The notes beneath the pieces were generated by a model. The model saw only the letters and a list, made by a program, of their open reading frames with translations, was not told the DNA's origin and ran no database searches. This document shows, piece by piece, positions 1 through 6,845 of a DNA stretch of 10,171 nucleotides; positions within the stretch are counted from its first letter, which is position 1; each line of letters starts with the position of its first letter. The DNA lies in NCBI GenBank assembly GCA_963966275.1, contig CAWZYQ010000140.1, positions 1 to 10,171 on the forward strand, written 5' to 3'. The DNA comes from UBA10427 sp003500135 (GTDB taxonomy: Bacteria; Bacteroidota; Bacteroidia; Cytophagales; Cyclobacteriaceae). The position numbers and the translations under genes are program-made.

Positions 1-5
1 ACCTT

Positions 6-55
6 TAAATATAAGCCCCTTTTTTCCTATTTTAGAAGTTAGTCGGATGACAGTA
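6..55. repeat. Left copy of a 50-bp perfect inverted repeat
   Basis: These 50 bases are the exact reverse complement of positions 10122-10171, and the match stops at base 56 (G here, T on the complement side). The segment holds a run of C4T6 and the sequence GTTAGTCGGATGACAGTA at its inner edge. No transposase lies between the copies, so the element body, if any, is outside the window. Because the identity is perfect over 50 bp, longer than most terminal inverted repeats, both edges probably carry the same end of one repeated element in opposite orientation. An alternative is that both edges are contig ends that ran a k-mer length into a repeat. Confidence 0.9.
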
Positions 56-74
56 GTTTTTTTTCAATTATAAT
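47..74 (+). promoter_or_regulatory. Possible hybrid promoter at the repeat junction, facing fhs
   Basis: ATGACA (47-52) lies in the terminal repeat and TATAAT (69-74) in the adjoining unique DNA, with 16 bp between them. This resembles a sigma-70 promoter (five of six bases in the -35 box, all six in the -10 box) completed by insertion of an element. No TAnnTTTG box of the Bacteroidota type is seen between 56 and 141, so this is the only promoter-like pair found before fhs. Bacteroidota primary sigma factors usually read a different consensus, so the match may be chance in AT-rich DNA. Confidence 0.22.
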
Positions 75-141
75 GCCTTAACGAAAATGCTTTTTAGCGC
101 AAAAGTAAGTACATTGAATTCAAACAAAACTCAAAAATGAA

Positions 142-1812
142 ATGCTGACCGATATACAAATTGCACAGGCAACAAAGCTGAAACATATTGATGAAATAGG
201 AGCCAAATTGGGCTTGAAACCTGCTGATATGGATCTCTACGGCAAATTCAAGTCGAAACTGCCCCTTGATTTGATCGATGACAATAAGGTAAATGAGAGT
301 AATTTAATATTGGTAACCGCCATTACTCCCACACCAGCCGGTGAAGGGAAAACCACAACATCCATCGGGTTGGCTGATGGATTATCAAAGCTCAATAAAA
401 AAACGACAGTTGTACTGCGGGAGCCTTCACTGGGACCTGTATTTGGTATCAAAGGAGGAGCTGCAGGAGGTGGTTATGCCCAGGTAGTTCCAATGGAAGA
501 CATCAACCTTCATTTTACCGGCGATTTTTCAGCAATAGAAAAAGCCAATAACCTGCTTGCTGCACTGATTGATAATAATGTGCAAAGCAAAAACAGAAGT
601 CTGGGCATCGACCCAAGAACAATTTTGTGGAAACGCTGCATGGATATGAATGACCGTGCTTTGCGTAAAGTAATAACAGCCCTGGGTGGCAAATCAGGTG
701 GTATACCTATGGAAACCGGATTTAATATTACAGCAGCTTCCGAAGTGATGGCGATACTTTGTATCAGTAAAAACATAGCAGACCTGAAGGAAAAATTTGG
801 TAATATTTATGTAGGTGATACTTTTGACAATCAACCGATCTTTGCACGTGATATTAAGGCCGAGGGTGCAATGACGTCATTAATGAAAGATGCAATAAAA
901 CCTAATCTTGTTCAGACCCTTGAAGCAACCCCGGCAATCATTCATGGAGGGCCGTTTGCCAATATTGCCCAGGGGACCAATAGTATCATTGCTACAAAAA
1001 TGGGCATGTCACTGGCAGATTATGTGGTTACAGAAGCCGGTTTTGGCGCAGATTTGGGGGCTGAGAAATTCTTTAATATCAAATGCCGGTATGCCGGTAT
1101 TTCCCCTAAGGCGGTTGTCATAGTGGCTACCATAAGAGCATTGAAATATCATGGTGGTAAAGCATTGAAAGAATTGACACAGGAAGATGTGGAAGCTGTG
1201 GTTCAAGGCAAGGAAAATTTAAGAAAGCACGTTGAAACGATTAATAGCTTTGGTTTACCAGCCGTGGTTTGCATCAATCGTTTTCATTCCGATACGGATG
1301 CCGAAATTGAAGCTTTGAAAACAGCTTGTGTGGACTGCAATGTACCTTTTGTAGTGAGTGAGGGTTTTGCCAAAGGTAGTGAAGGTACACTGGATCTGGC
1401 CAGGGAAGTAATGAATGCAGCAGAGTCCTGTGAATCAACCTTCAAGCCAACCTATAATTTGGAAGACAGCGTACGTGAGAAGATTGAGAAAGTCTGCCGA
1501 ACAGTTTATGGAGCCCAATATGTCATTTTTTCGAATAAAGCCAAGCGGCAACTTAAGCGATTTGAAGAATTAGGATTTGGCGATTTGCCAATTTGCATCG
1601 CCAAAACGCAAAAGTCGCTTTCCGATGATGAAAAGTTACTTGGCAGGCCCGAGAATTTTGACATTCATATCAGGGAATTTGAAATAGCTGCAGGCGCTGG
1701 TTTTCTTATTCCAATTGCGGGCACAATACTACGGATGCCGGGTTTACCTTCTACTCCGGCGGCAGAGGGGATAGATATAGATGATCATGGGATTATTTCC
1801 GGATTATCATAA
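142..1812 (+). CDS. fhs: Formate-tetrahydrofolate ligase (10-formyl-THF synthetase)
   Basis: This cytosolic enzyme joins formate to tetrahydrofolate using ATP, giving 10-formyl-THF for purine and formyl-methionine synthesis and one-carbon balance. The 556-residue protein has the usual family length and is intact. The P-loop TPAGEGKTT lies at residues 64-72, and the second family signature runs from about 93 to 128 (REPSLGPVFGIKGGAAGGG, ending in FTGD). The ATG at 142 is chosen because the ATG at 137 is in another frame and stops after three codons. There is no clear Shine-Dalgarno site, only an A-rich leader. The gene is monocistronic: just 86 bp of unique DNA lie before it, and a two-way terminator follows its stop. 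It has no evident link to the Kdo genes facing it. Confidence 0.97.
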   Translation: MLTDIQIAQATKLKHIDEIGAKLGLKPADMDLYGKFKSKLPLDLIDDNKVNESNLILVTAITPTPAGEGKTTTSIGLADGLSKLNKKTTVVLREPSLGPVFGIKGGAAGGGYAQVVPMEDINLHFTGDFSAIEKANNLLAALIDNNVQSKNRSLGIDPRTILWKRCMDMNDRALRKVITALGGKSGGIPMETGFNITAASEVMAILCISKNIADLKEKFGNIYVGDTFDNQPIFARDIKAEGAMTSLMKDAIKPNLVQTLEATPAIIHGGPFANIAQGTNSIIATKMGMSLADYVVTEAGFGADLGAEKFFNIKCRYAGISPKAVVIVATIRALKYHGGKALKELTQEDVEAVVQGKENLRKHVETINSFGLPAVVCINRFHSDTDAEIEALKTACVDCNVPFVVSEGFAKGSEGTLDLAREVMNAAESCESTFKPTYNLEDSVREKIEKVCRTVYGAQYVIFSNKAKRQLKRFEELGFGDLPICIAKTQKSLSDDEKLLGRPENFDIHIREFEIAAGAGFLIPIAGTILRMPGLPSTPAAEGIDIDDHGIISGLS

Positions 1813-1853
1813 AAAAAGGGAAGAGCTCTAATTTTATTTTTGAGCTCTTTCTT
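1811..1853. terminator. Bidirectional intrinsic terminator between fhs and the kdsC-like gene
   Basis: AAGAGCTC (1821-1828) pairs with GAGCTCTT (1842-1849) around a 13-base AT-rich loop. The stem can be extended to 1817/1853 with two G-T pairs. On the minus strand it is followed by seven T (complement of 1811-1817), an ideal U-tract for the gene ending at 1868. On the plus strand the tail CTTAATTTTG is weaker but T-rich. The hairpin begins right at the fhs stop codon and serves two convergent genes. Confidence 0.85.
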
Positions 1854-1867
1854 AATTTTGTTCAATT

Positions 1868-2569
1868 TTATAAATGATCAATTATCTGATTGTCCTCTTG
1901 CGTAAAGAAACTGGTTGATTGCGCATTGCGCAAGTGAATGTATTGCTGATAATTATCGGAATAATTAATGCGTTCATCCAATGCGCGATCAAAGACCTCG
2001 GAGAAGGACATGATAACTTCTGAAGCTTCCCGGAGCCCATTTTGTGAACCGCTATAGGCAGTGATATAATCCGCAAATTGATTTTCACGCACAAAACCGG
2101 TGAATAACGGACTTGAATTTCGGTGGATCATAACCCTCAGCCCTACCTCTTTGGCAATAGCCATATCGAGAACATCATCAAAGAAAAAACACACTTCTTC
2201 CGGCTTTATTCCCTGAACTTTCCCAAGATAAGAAAGGGCAAGCCTTTTATTTTTAACTTTGAAAAAGACAGCATTAAAATGTTCTCTTCTTGCCAGTTTA
2301 AAAGCGCTTTCGTTTTGTTCGCCGGTGATGATCGCGGTGAAGGGGATTTTTCCGTTCTGCAAATATTTGCCGAAACGCATCAGGTTGGTTCCCATAGAGT
2401 CGGTCTCTGAATATAAACTTGTTGCACCTTCTCCTTTGTAACCGGCGTTAAATACGCCGTCCCAATCGAACAAAAACACTTTAATTTTTGAAATTTTTTC
2501 AACCAATTGTTGGGGGCTGGCTACGAATTGTCCGCCCAAATCGCGGAATACTCTTTCTGGATTTAACAT
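1868..2569 (-). CDS. KdsC-like HAD-superfamily phosphatase (probable Kdo-8-phosphate phosphatase)
   Basis: The protein (233 residues) is a HAD-fold hydrolase of the KdsC type, expected to remove the phosphate from Kdo-8-phosphate in the cytosol. HAD motif I is FDWDGVFNAG with nucleophile D35 and general acid D37. Motif II is ITGE (T82), motif III is probably one of the lysines at 104-108, and motif IV is FFFDD (D131, D132). Near residues 173-183, SGSQNGLREAS resembles the KdsC C-terminal loop GGxGAVRE. It departs from KdsC in two ways: motif I usually reads DVDGVLTDG, and the chain is about 50 residues longer, with an N-terminal extension of about 30 and a C-terminal tail. It is the last gene of the Kdo-type cluster, but a terminator hairpin lies just ahead of its start. 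A phosphatase for another sugar acid is possible; the neighbours favour Kdo-8-P. Confidence 0.78.
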   Translation of the reverse strand: MLNPERVFRDLGGQFVASPQQLVEKISKIKVFLFDWDGVFNAGYKGEGATSLYSETDSMGTNLMRFGKYLQNGKIPFTAIITGEQNESAFKLARREHFNAVFFKVKNKRLALSYLGKVQGIKPEEVCFFFDDVLDMAIAKEVGLRVMIHRNSSPLFTGFVRENQFADYITAYSGSQNGLREASEVIMSFSEVFDRALDERINYSDNYQQYIHLRNAQSTSFFTQEDNQIIDHL

Positions 2570-2574
2570 TTTGT

Positions 2575-2609
2575 AAAAATAAAAAAACCACCTTGGAAAA
2601 GGTGGTTTT
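2575..2609 (-). terminator. Intrinsic terminator between the transaldolase-CBS gene and the kdsC-like gene
   Basis: AAAACCACCTT (2584-2594) and AAGGTGGTTTT (2599-2609) form an 11-bp perfect stem with a GGAA loop on the plus strand (TTCC on the minus strand). On the minus strand it is followed by TTTATTTTTAC, a good U-tract. It sits 23 bases after the transaldolase-CBS stop and ends about 14 bases before the kdsC-like ATG. It could end the operon, lower expression of the last gene, or act as an attenuator. The mirror-image U-tract on the plus strand is short. Confidence 0.8.
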
Positions 2610-2632
2610 CAAGTTAAATATTAAGTTTTTGA

Positions 2633-3643
2633 CTACAAATCCTGAATATCAAGAATACCTACCACTTTATCCTTTTCCGTAACGATTAAAGTGTCCACAC
2701 CTTTTTCATGTAAAAGGGTGTTCGCATCGTTCAGCAGAGCCGTTGATTCGATTGTTATTGGCTTGTTGTACTTGATCTCCGACATTTTCTTTTGCATGGC
2801 AATACTACCTTCTCCATTGGCAATCATTCTTCGCAAGTCACCATCAGTAAAAGCGCCAGCCAGTGAACCATTGTTATCCACAACACTAACACACCCGTAC
2901 CCGGATTGCGTCATTTTGAATATGGCCTCGCCCAGGGTGTCATCATAAGTAACAATAGGATTATTGTGTGTGTTAATGGCATCTTTGACTTTTACCGTCA
3001 TGAGACGCGTATGCTCAAAGAACTGTTCTGTGCCGAGTTTTGTGAAATTATTTTCGGTCAGCATATTGAGGATCTTGTAGGGCACTGTGATCGTATGCAC
3101 ACCAATATTCAGGGCATTTCTCACATGCTCAGGGTGCCTGACCGATGAGAACATGATCTTTGAACCGTAACCATAACGGTCTACGGAATCCACACATTGT
3201 TCCACCAATCCCAGGGCATCATGTCCCTGGTCCTGAAGTCGACCAACTAACGGGCACACATAAGCGGCGCCGGCATGCATTGCCATGTAGGCTTGCTGTA
3301 AGGTATACACAAGGTGCACATTGACCATGATGCCTTTTTTACTAAGTTCATTACATGCTTTTACACCTTCCATTGAAACCGGTATTTTAAATACGGTTTT
3401 TTCTTTGCTCAGGCCCAGTTCCAGTAATCGGTCGGCCTCCTTTACGATATCTTCTGCATTTTCTCCCAACGCTTCAACCTGCAGCACAGGTACAATGTCG
3501 GCAAGTTTGAGTATTAGAGCATCAATATCGGTCACACCATGTCGATGCATGAACGTTGGGGTGGTCGTAAGACCATTCAAAAAACCTACTTCAAAGGCTT
3601 TTTCAATTTCGTTTAAATCAGCAGAATCTAAATATAATTCCAT
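2633..3643 (-). CDS. Transaldolase-like domain fused to a KdsD-type CBS pair
   Basis: The 336-residue protein has two parts. Residues 1-215 match the small transaldolase / fructose-6-phosphate aldolase (FSA) family: MELYLDSAD at the start (D6), TTTP at 26-29, the Schiff-base lysine K86 in VFKIPVS, R135 in VGRLQDQG and S166/S167. Residues 226-336 are two CBS domains whose FTDGDLRR (265-272) and ending VVGILDIQDL match the regulatory part of arabinose-5-phosphate isomerase KdsD. KdsD's SIS catalytic domain is absent. Set against E. coli FSA, N28 is T28, T109 is H110 and Y131 is L132, so classical aldolase activity is doubtful. The gene starts 36 bases after kdsA and is probably in the same operon. 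I infer a role in supplying or controlling the arabinose-5-phosphate precursor of the Kdo pathway; the actual reaction is unknown. The ATG gives the N-terminus usual for FSA. Confidence 0.85.
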   Translation of the reverse strand: MELYLDSADLNEIEKAFEVGFLNGLTTTPTFMHRHGVTDIDALILKLADIVPVLQVEALGENAEDIVKEADRLLELGLSKEKTVFKIPVSMEGVKACNELSKKGIMVNVHLVYTLQQAYMAMHAGAAYVCPLVGRLQDQGHDALGLVEQCVDSVDRYGYGSKIMFSSVRHPEHVRNALNIGVHTITVPYKILNMLTENNFTKLGTEQFFEHTRLMTVKVKDAINTHNNPIVTYDDTLGEAIFKMTQSGYGCVSVVDNNGSLAGAFTDGDLRRMIANGEGSIAMQKKMSEIKYNKPITIESTALLNDANTLLHEKGVDTLIVTEKDKVVGILDIQDL

Positions 3644-3679
3644 TGTCTACTATTAATAAGTTAGTCTTTTCTCTTCTAT

Positions 3680-4510
3680 TTATCGGTACTGAACCTCTAA
3701 GTTATGAATTTCTATCAGGGGTTTTAAAAACTCCTCCAAATCGTAAACACAAAGTTGGCTGGCGGCATCGCAAAGGGCCTTTTCGGGTTCTGGATGTGTT
3801 TCAATAAACACACCATCAACACCCGCAGCCACCCCTGCTCTTGATAAAGTGGGTAAAAACTCCTTGGCGCCACCACTTGGGTCAGCCGAAGGAATGCCGT
3901 ATTTGCGAATGGAGTGGGTGATATCAAAAACCACAGGATAACCAATTTGTCGCATGTGGTAAAAACTCCTGGGGTCTACAATCAGATCGTTGTATCCAAA
4001 CGTATAACCGCGTTCAGTCAGAATGATCTGATCATTACCACTATCCACACATTTTTGTGCAGGCTTTGCCATATTTTCAGGAGCCAGAAATTGTCCGTGC
4101 TTCAGGTTTACCACCTTGCCTGTTTTAGCTGCTGCGGTAACAAGTGTTGTTTGCATTACAAGATAAGCCGGTATCTGAATTACATCCAATACCTCAGCTG
4201 AAGCATCCACCTGATCGGGGTAGTGTACATCTGAAAGAATGGGGAAGCCAAATTGTTCCTTTACTTTTTGGAGTAGTTTCAGGCCTTCATCCAGCCCCGG
4301 GCCCGTATAATACTCCACGGAGCTTCTGTTGTCTTTTTGAAATGATGATTTATATATGACCGGGATATTCATGCGCTCCGAAACCTCCTTTAGCATTTCG
4401 GCCGTTTTCATCATGGTCGATTCTTCTTCGATAACGCATGGACCGGAGATCAGAAAAAGCTCATCACTTCCACAAATAATATCACCTACTTTTACTATTT
4501 TCTTTTCCAT
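3680..4510 (-). CDS. kdsA: 3-deoxy-8-phosphooctulonate (Kdo-8-phosphate) synthase, metal-dependent type
   Basis: KdsA condenses phosphoenolpyruvate with arabinose-5-phosphate to Kdo-8-phosphate in the cytosol, the first committed step to Kdo. The 276-residue TIM barrel shows ISGPCVIEEE (21-30), YKSSFQKDNRSS (53-64), ILSDVH (91-96), KHGQF (137-141), LTERG (164-168) and the C-terminal SADPSGGAKEF. The four metal ligands of the metal-dependent class are all present: C25, H199, E237 and D248, with nearly the same spacing as in the Aquifex enzyme (C11, H185, E222, D233). The metal-free class has Asn in place of that Cys. DITHSIRKYG differs somewhat from the more usual DATHSVQxP. The start lies 9 bases after the kdnB stop, indicating co-transcription. 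A DAHP synthase is unlikely given the Kdo motifs and neighbours. Confidence 0.95.
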   Translation of the reverse strand: MEKKIVKVGDIICGSDELFLISGPCVIEEESTMMKTAEMLKEVSERMNIPVIYKSSFQKDNRSSVEYYTGPGLDEGLKLLQKVKEQFGFPILSDVHYPDQVDASAEVLDVIQIPAYLVMQTTLVTAAAKTGKVVNLKHGQFLAPENMAKPAQKCVDSGNDQIILTERGYTFGYNDLIVDPRSFYHMRQIGYPVVFDITHSIRKYGIPSADPSGGAKEFLPTLSRAGVAAGVDGVFIETHPEPEKALCDAASQLCVYDLEEFLKPLIEIHNLEVQYR

Positions 4511-4519
4511 TGATCTTAA

Positions 4520-5599
4520 TTACATTTTTCGATACCAACCCTTTATGCGGTCCTTATCCAACACCTTTTTCCAATTGGCGCCGAATGCATGGTTCCACAT
4601 ATGTTCCAGTTTGATTGCTACCTCTGCCATTGCATCAATATCTTCTTCATTCCACTGGGCTGATAGGTTTTTTGGGATATCGATCTTGTGCTTTTCCACC
4701 ATGGTATGGAATTCATCCACAAAATCACCATACACATCTTTCAATTGATTGAAAGCTATGCAGTTGGCTATACCATGGTGAATGTCAAAAATTTTGGACA
4801 ATCCATAGGAGAGGGCGTGACAAACACCCACTTCTGAATAGGTAAGGCTCAGTCCTCCCATGTAAGAAGCGACCATTAGCTTTTCCTCGTTTTCTTTTGA
4901 CCGCCCATTATCACTATCGAGAAATACCTCTTTACATAATTCCAGGGCTTTCCAACCATAGGCTTCACTGAAGGTGTTCTTTTGTGTGCCCGTCATTGAT
5001 TCCACACAGTGTATGTAACAGTCCATGCCTGTGTAAAACCACTGATTTCGATCGACACCGTCCAAAAGGTCGGGGTCCAGTACGATTTGATCAAATACGG
5101 TCCAATCGCATTTAAGGCCCAGTTTTTTTGTGGGCCCTGTCAAAACAGCTGTCATTGACACTTCAGCGCCGGTACCGGAAATAGTAGGAACACCCACGTG
5201 GTAAATTCCAGGCTTTTTGACCAGATTAAGTCCCTGATAAAGGGTAGAAGATCCTTCATTAGTGAACATAAGCGATGTGGCTTTGGCTAAATCCATTACG
5301 CTTCCGCCACCGATACCAATTATACCTGCGGGCAGGCCTTTATCACGTAGCACATCGTCGCGGATTTTATCCACCTGCTCTGTTGTAGGTTCTTTAGCTA
5401 CATTGATCCATAGAAGAACATCATTGCCACGCACCGGGATTCGGTCTTTTACACCTGGTTTGCTTTGAAAAACATCATCTACCAGAAATACCATACAAGC
5501 ATCAGGAGTAGGGCGCTTTTCTTCCAATATTTCATCAAGCTTATCGAAACTACCTCTTCCATAAGCCGTTTTGGTTACACTTTTAAAGTTTTTAAACAT
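4520..5599 (-). CDS. kdnB: Iron-type alcohol dehydrogenase, probable Kdo 8-oxidase
   Basis: The 359-residue protein belongs to the group III (iron-type) alcohol dehydrogenases and, from its place beside kdnA and kdsA, is predicted to oxidise the C8 hydroxyl of Kdo to an aldehyde. Dinucleotide-binding GIGGGSVMDLAK is at 95-106 and the family segment PTISGTGAEVS at 138-148. The metal ligands D193 and H197 (MDCYIHCVES), H261 (GVCHALSYG) and H275 (DIHHGIAN) are spaced as in FucO (D196, H200, H263, H277). The protein is full length, apart from a slightly short C-terminus. In Shewanella, KdnB and KdnA act together, because the aldehyde is drawn off by transamination. The gene begins 25 bases after kdnA. 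Without its context the protein would be called only an alcohol dehydrogenase. Confidence 0.88.
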   Translation of the reverse strand: MFKNFKSVTKTAYGRGSFDKLDEILEEKRPTPDACMVFLVDDVFQSKPGVKDRIPVRGNDVLLWINVAKEPTTEQVDKIRDDVLRDKGLPAGIIGIGGGSVMDLAKATSLMFTNEGSSTLYQGLNLVKKPGIYHVGVPTISGTGAEVSMTAVLTGPTKKLGLKCDWTVFDQIVLDPDLLDGVDRNQWFYTGMDCYIHCVESMTGTQKNTFSEAYGWKALELCKEVFLDSDNGRSKENEEKLMVASYMGGLSLTYSEVGVCHALSYGLSKIFDIHHGIANCIAFNQLKDVYGDFVDEFHTMVEKHKIDIPKNLSAQWNEEDIDAMAEVAIKLEHMWNHAFGANWKKVLDKDRIKGWYRKM

Positions 5600-5624
5600 C
5601 TTGGAGTAATATCAATGCGTGCTT

Positions 5625-6815
5625 TTACAGCACTTCTTTTAATACTTGTTCGATTTTTGCCACATAGCTGTCGAGCTCTTCCTCAGTCCAGTTCACTTTT
5701 ATTAAGAAGCATACCATTCTGCTTAGTACCTCATCAGACTTTGGCAACTTAAGGTTTTTATAGTCCTGAGGAGCTTCCATCATTTCGATTGGCAATTTGG
5801 CAATCGTATTCATATTCTTGAGGTGGTCCCAGTTTTTGATATAGTGGAAGTTATTGTCGTACCAATAAGCTGATCCTAGTGAAGCAGCGCTCATCGCTTC
5901 ATGCACGCGTCTGGCGGTTGCCTCATCTTTTAAGAAGAAATTGAGAAAAGTGGCGGTGTCTCCATTTTCATCGGGCAGATTGCGGAAGGTGATTTCCGGA
6001 AACTGCTTCAACATGTCCTTGATCTTCTTTTTATTGGCACGTTGCCTTGCCAGGATATATTCAATTTTTCTAAGCTGTGCCAGACCTACGGCGGCATTAA
6101 GTTCACCAATACGGTAGTTAAAACCCAGGATAGGATGTTGTTCAGCGCCGCGGTTATCACCAATATGATCGTGCCCGTGGTCTGAGAACATGTGGGCATT
6201 ATCGTAGATCTGCTTGTCATCGGTGATCAGCGCACCACCTTCACCTGCCGTAATGATTTTAAAGAAATCGAATGAAAAGCACCCAACCTGACCGAAGGTC
6301 CCCAGCATTTTGCCTTTAAATGAGCCTCCTAATGCCTGAGCTGTGTCTTCTATCAAAATCAGATTGTGTTCCTTACAAATATCAACAATCTCGTCAATGC
6401 GGGCCATTCCACCCAGCATATGAACGAGTACAACCGCCTTCGTTTTTGGTGTAATGGCTGCCTTAATACCCTCCGGGCTGATACAAAGTGTTTCATCTAT
6501 TTCAGCAAAAACAGGAAGCGCTCCGCCGAGAAGGGCTCCTTCTATAGTAGCTAAGAAGGTAAAAGGAGGGACGATCACCTCATCGCCAGCACCAATTCCG
6601 GCAGCTGCCATAGCTGTAGCTACCGCAGTTGATCCACTGGATACCGCATGGGCATATTTTGATCCGCAAAACTGTGCCAGCTCCTTTTCTAATGTTTTAG
6701 CCTTCCAGTGGCCGTTTCTCAGATTATCATGATTATATCGAAAAAGGATGCCTGTTTCCAGCACATCCATCACTTCTTTTTTCTCTTCTGCACCGAATAA
6801 TTCTGTTCCTGGCAT
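5625..6815 (-). CDS. kdnA: PLP-dependent DegT-family aminotransferase, probable Kdo8N transaminase
   Basis: This 396-residue aminotransferase of the DegT/DnrJ/EryC1/StrS family is predicted to aminate the C8 aldehyde made by KdnB, giving 8-amino-3,8-dideoxy-Kdo. The amino donor is probably glutamate, as in related enzymes. PLP-site features are SSGSTAV (59-65), EDTAQALGG (156-164) with D157 and Q160, and FSFDFFKIITAGEGG (180-194) with S181 and the Schiff-base lysine K186. FNYRIGELNAAVGLAQL follows, as usual for the family. The length is normal and the fold intact. It is the first gene of the minus-strand operon. The ATG at 6815 lies 30 bases after a TAGTTTTG promoter box and there is no Shine-Dalgarno site. 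Other sugar aminotransferases share the fold; the neighbours kdnB and kdsA fix the assignment. Confidence 0.88.
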   Translation of the reverse strand: MPGTELFGAEEKKEVMDVLETGILFRYNHDNLRNGHWKAKTLEKELAQFCGSKYAHAVSSGSTAVATAMAAAGIGAGDEVIVPPFTFLATIEGALLGGALPVFAEIDETLCISPEGIKAAITPKTKAVVLVHMLGGMARIDEIVDICKEHNLILIEDTAQALGGSFKGKMLGTFGQVGCFSFDFFKIITAGEGGALITDDKQIYDNAHMFSDHGHDHIGDNRGAEQHPILGFNYRIGELNAAVGLAQLRKIEYILARQRANKKKIKDMLKQFPEITFRNLPDENGDTATFLNFFLKDEATARRVHEAMSAASLGSAYWYDNNFHYIKNWDHLKNMNTIAKLPIEMMEAPQDYKNLKLPKSDEVLSRMVCFLIKVNWTEEELDSYVAKIEQVLKEVL

Positions 6816-6845
6816 ATGAATGTTGATTTTTTATGAAATTTCCTG

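Larger units (their letters stand above)
2633..6815 (-). other. Kdo8N biosynthesis operon (kdnA-kdnB-kdsA-transaldolase/CBS)
   Basis: Four minus-strand genes lie head to tail with gaps of 25, 9 and 36 bases, no terminator between them, and a terminator after the last. A promoter-like box stands 30 bases before the first. The set predicts synthesis of Kdo (KdsA plus a phosphatase) and its conversion to 8-amino-3,8-dideoxy-Kdo (KdnB then KdnA), an LPS inner-core sugar described in Shewanella. The KdsC-like gene follows after the terminator. Genes for arabinose-5-phosphate isomerase (kdsD), CMP-Kdo synthetase (kdsB) and the Kdo transferase are not in the window. Confidence 0.75.

Noticed and set aside
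2633..3643. Calling the fusion protein plain transaldolase or fructose-6-phosphate aldolase
   Set aside because: Three conserved active-site positions differ and a KdsD-type CBS pair is attached, so the standard reaction cannot be assumed.
237..3656. Long frames antisense or out of frame to fhs, kdsC-like and transaldolase-CBS genes
   Set aside because: They lie wholly inside strongly recognised genes, have no family resemblance and show low-complexity composition typical of shadow frames.
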